The position numbers and the translations under genes were made by a program. A DNA stretch of 64,000 bases from the NCBI GenBank assembly GCA_021442155.1, contig CM038220.1, positions 80,528,897 to 80,592,896 of the forward strand, read 5' to 3'. Positions 61,676-64,000 of this stretch are shown one piece after another. The notes beneath the pieces are model-generated. The model did no database searches. It worked only from the letters and a program-made list of their open reading frames with translations, and had not been told where the DNA came from. The DNA comes from Cymbidium sinense (taxonomy: Eukaryota > Streptophyta > Magnoliopsida > Asparagales > Orchidaceae). How positions within the stretch are numbered: the first letter of the stretch is position 1; each line of letters starts with the position of its first letter.

Positions 61676-61807
61676 ATGCAAGATTTGAAACTTGAATTCC
61701 TCTTGTATCAAAAATAGGTTGAACTTCCTATAGGGATGTGCAAGTTCGTCATTGTGGCTAATTATGGATGTGTAGGAATGTGAATGAGGGAATGTGAATG
61801 TGGATAT

Positions 61808-61881
<74 letters not shown>
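61808..61881. repeat. (TA)n microsatellite
   Basis: About 74 bases of TA repeat in the LTR of element 2, directly after the recA-like segment. Confidence 0.95.
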
Positions 61882-61884
<3 letters not shown>

Positions 61885-62091
61885 GTGTGTGTTTTGTCCT
61901 TAGCAGTTTCAAGACCGCTAAAAACATGTATGGCGTGCGGCTACGTGGTATCATGACACCACTCACTACACTCAATAGGGTATACCGAGCAAGCCAAATA
62001 AATTGTTAGATGTCGCTCCCCTAGTCGAAATGCTGCCAAAATTTTTATAAAATTCTAGACTTAGAAAAAAAAAGAGAAAAGAAATGAATAT

Positions 62092-62092
62092 A

Positions 62093-62163
<71 letters not shown>

Positions 62164-62166
62164 TCT

Positions 62167-62206
<40 letters not shown>
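62092..62206. repeat. Two (TA)n runs separated by a short spacer
   Basis: Runs at about 62,096-62,161 and 62,171-62,205, separated by tctctctt. The corresponding place in the other LTR (46,357-46,374) has only a short TA run, so these expanded independently. Confidence 0.9.
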
Positions 62207-62210
<4 letters not shown>

Positions 62211-64000
62211 TCTAATACATGAGGCATAGCGGTGTGTGAAGAAGGTTGTGGTGTTACAAGACACCACTAGTTATCATTAATGTCAAGAAAGCCAAAATAC
62301 TCGATAATGTGGAGATGACATTGAGATCTAAATTTAGACTAAAATTCAAGACTTAAATAAATTCAAATGGAAATCATCTAAACTTAAGTTAAACAAAAAT
62401 ATATATGATAAATATGAAGATAAATATTAAATCAAAGAGAAATAAGGGGAGAGCACTTAAAAGAATTTTGCAAAGAATAGAACACTCATTTAAAATGCAA
62501 GTGAAATTTGGGGTATTAAATTTTAATGGATTCTATAAACAAATTGAAATAAAGAGTTCTCCTTTCTTGAATTACTCAAAATTAAACAAACTTTGATTAA
62601 AACTTCTCATAAGAAACTTTTACAATAGATAGTTTAAATAAAATCATATTGATTGAATATAAATTCATGTATAATAATTGAGCACTCAAATATTCAAATT
62701 AAACAAAATATGAAAATTGTAAATCTTTCATTTTACAAATTCAATTAGGCAACTCATGATTACTCATGGGTATGGCCTTTAAAAGGATCATTGGGATCTT
62801 GTGCTTAAAGTCAGGTTTGAAGCACAAGAGATTAGTTAAATGCTATTTTCAAGTTAAAGTAAAAATCAAATGAATTTTAAAAGAGATTTTCACTAAAGAC
62901 AAGCAACCTATTAGCAAGTATAACTAAAGCTCATAAAATACTACAAGCAAAATAATATCTAAGAATTAGAAAATTCAATAATACTTTTTGCCACCGAATC
63001 TACAATTCTTTGTACAAGCAGACAGAAGACAACACTAAACTAAATGCTGCACGAATAAAGGAGCTTTCCTTTAATACAAAAATTAAGGAACTTCATTCTA
63101 AATTATGATTTTTAAAATCAACAAAATCACTAATTAGGAGAAATTATCTAAGCTATAAACACCTGCATGTGGTCAGACATAGAGATTTCAAGTGCAAATT
63201 TTAAAATCTGAAAAGGCTACGCGAGCTAAATTAGAATCTACTAAATATTAATCTGAAAAATTTAATAAAATATTAGATCAATTTACAACATCTTCTACGT
63301 CACCAGATTCGTAACACTTCATACAAGAGAACAGAAGGAGTTAATTAAAGCATGCTTAAATACACTCGCATGGGCCCCGACACTATACTGAGTGCTTAAA
63401 TTCAAGTGTATGAGGATGCTGCGCAGGTTGCTTCTCGATTTAGTCTTAGGACTAGGTCCGGGTTAACAAAATTTAAAAATCTATTATAAAATTTTCAAAT
63501 TATTAAAATATCTAAGAAGCTAATTCTATCATGTGACAGTAGATCTGATCCTCTGTAAAGAGCTAAAGGGAGTTGATAGGATCTAAAGTTCTCAAATATA
63601 TTCGATTTAATCAATCAATTAACTACCCCGATGATAGCTGTGTTGAATGGTGATTTCAACTGGAGGGAATACTTCCATCAAAATATAATTCTAATATTAA
63701 ATCAAAATATTAAATCAAGTGCCAAACTATTTAAATGAAACTTTATCATTAAAAGCTTAAAGCAAAACTCAATCTATCCACCTTCCATAATTATTTTTTG
63801 GGGGTGATAAATTAAGAAAAGTCTAGCTCACAAAAGAGCCAATGTCAAATCAAGCGTTATGCTATGTTCACTCTCAATCAATCTCATGCCAGTAAGGACG
63901 TAGCCCATATCCTCTGACTACATGGCTTGGCCAGTAGGCTCCATAAATGATGTTGTTATGACCAAAGTCCTCTGATCGGGTGGTTTGACCAATAAGGCTC

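Larger units (their letters stand above)
59777..64000 (+). mobile_element. LTR of element 2, same family, inverted and nested in element 1
   Basis: It starts with tgttgacctctatgtatgtg, the plus-strand form of the outer LTR end seen at 48,270 (tgttgacctccatatatgtg on the minus strand). It then matches the 3' LTR of element 1 in reverse orientation: tandem array (to about 60,640), pyrimidine-rich part (to about 61,040), the segment at 61,890-62,360, and 63,360-64,000, which corresponds to 44,872-45,360. About 0.6 kb of LTR should remain past the window. It is longer than the first LTR because of TA expansions and the recA-bearing segment. Whether it is a solo LTR or the 5' LTR of a full element cannot be seen. 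Confidence 0.85.

Overview
The window reads as nuclear DNA of a flowering plant. Its left 62% (1 to about 39,630) is a decayed, rearranged insertion of chloroplast DNA (a NUPT) that runs off the left edge. The donor plastome was monocot-type: trnH-GUG lies between rpl2 and rps19, rpl2 begins with ACG, and rps19 begins with GTG. It was probably not a grass, because accD and an intron-containing clpP are present. A palm or another non-grass monocot fits, but the species cannot be read from the sequence. Nearly every plastid gene carries frameshifts, stops or small deletions, so none should be treated as functional.

NUPT layout, in chloroplast blocks joined out of order: rrn23-rrn4.5-rrn5-trnR-trnN-(ycf1 fragment and ndhF missing)-rpl32-trnL(UAG)-ccsA-ndhD-psaC (1-8.3 kb); a piece of rpoC1; an opposite-strand piece of rpoC2; trnG(UCC) intron and exon 2-trnR(UCU)-atpA 3' end (9.1-9.9 kb); rps18-rpl20-rps12 exon 1-clpP (10.1-14.5 kb); trnL(UAA)-trnF-ndhJ-ndhK-ndhC-trnV-trnM-atpE-atpB-rbcL-accD-psaI (14.5-26.7 kb, colinear with a plastome); psbB-clpP-rps12 exon 1, an inverted second copy of the clpP region (26.8-31.66 kb); ycf2 5' part-trnI(CAU)-rpl23-rpl2-trnH-rps19-rpl22-rps3-rpl16 intron (31.66-38.5 kb, crossing the inverted repeat/large single copy border); and matK 3' two-thirds (38.6-39.56 kb).

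From 39.65 to about 41.24 kb, on the minus strand, lies a LINE with an ORF1 (DUF4283-like domain plus CCHC knuckle) and only the first part of the ORF2 endonuclease. The LINE stops where the NUPT begins. From 41.24 to 44.26 kb is AT-rich intergenic DNA.

From 44,261 on is a Ty3/Gypsy retrotransposon of the Tat/Ogre-like lineage on the minus strand. It has a 4.0 kb 3' LTR (44,261-48,270), then, reading leftward from its 5' side, gag, protease, reverse transcriptase, RNase H and integrase remnants, a primer-binding site (about 58,597-58,614) and the first 1.16 kb of its 5' LTR. That LTR is interrupted at 59,777 by an LTR of the same family in opposite orientation, which runs past the right edge: a nested insertion. 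Inside the second LTR, where the first has no counterpart, is a pseudogene fragment of an organellar-type RecA recombinase (61,156-61,675). This LTR-embedded recA fragment and the multi-block NUPT with its inverted clpP duplication and 39-bp junction filler are the most notable content.

I recognise no intact host gene. All gene identities rest on recognising translated or RNA sequence by eye; no alignment was run.
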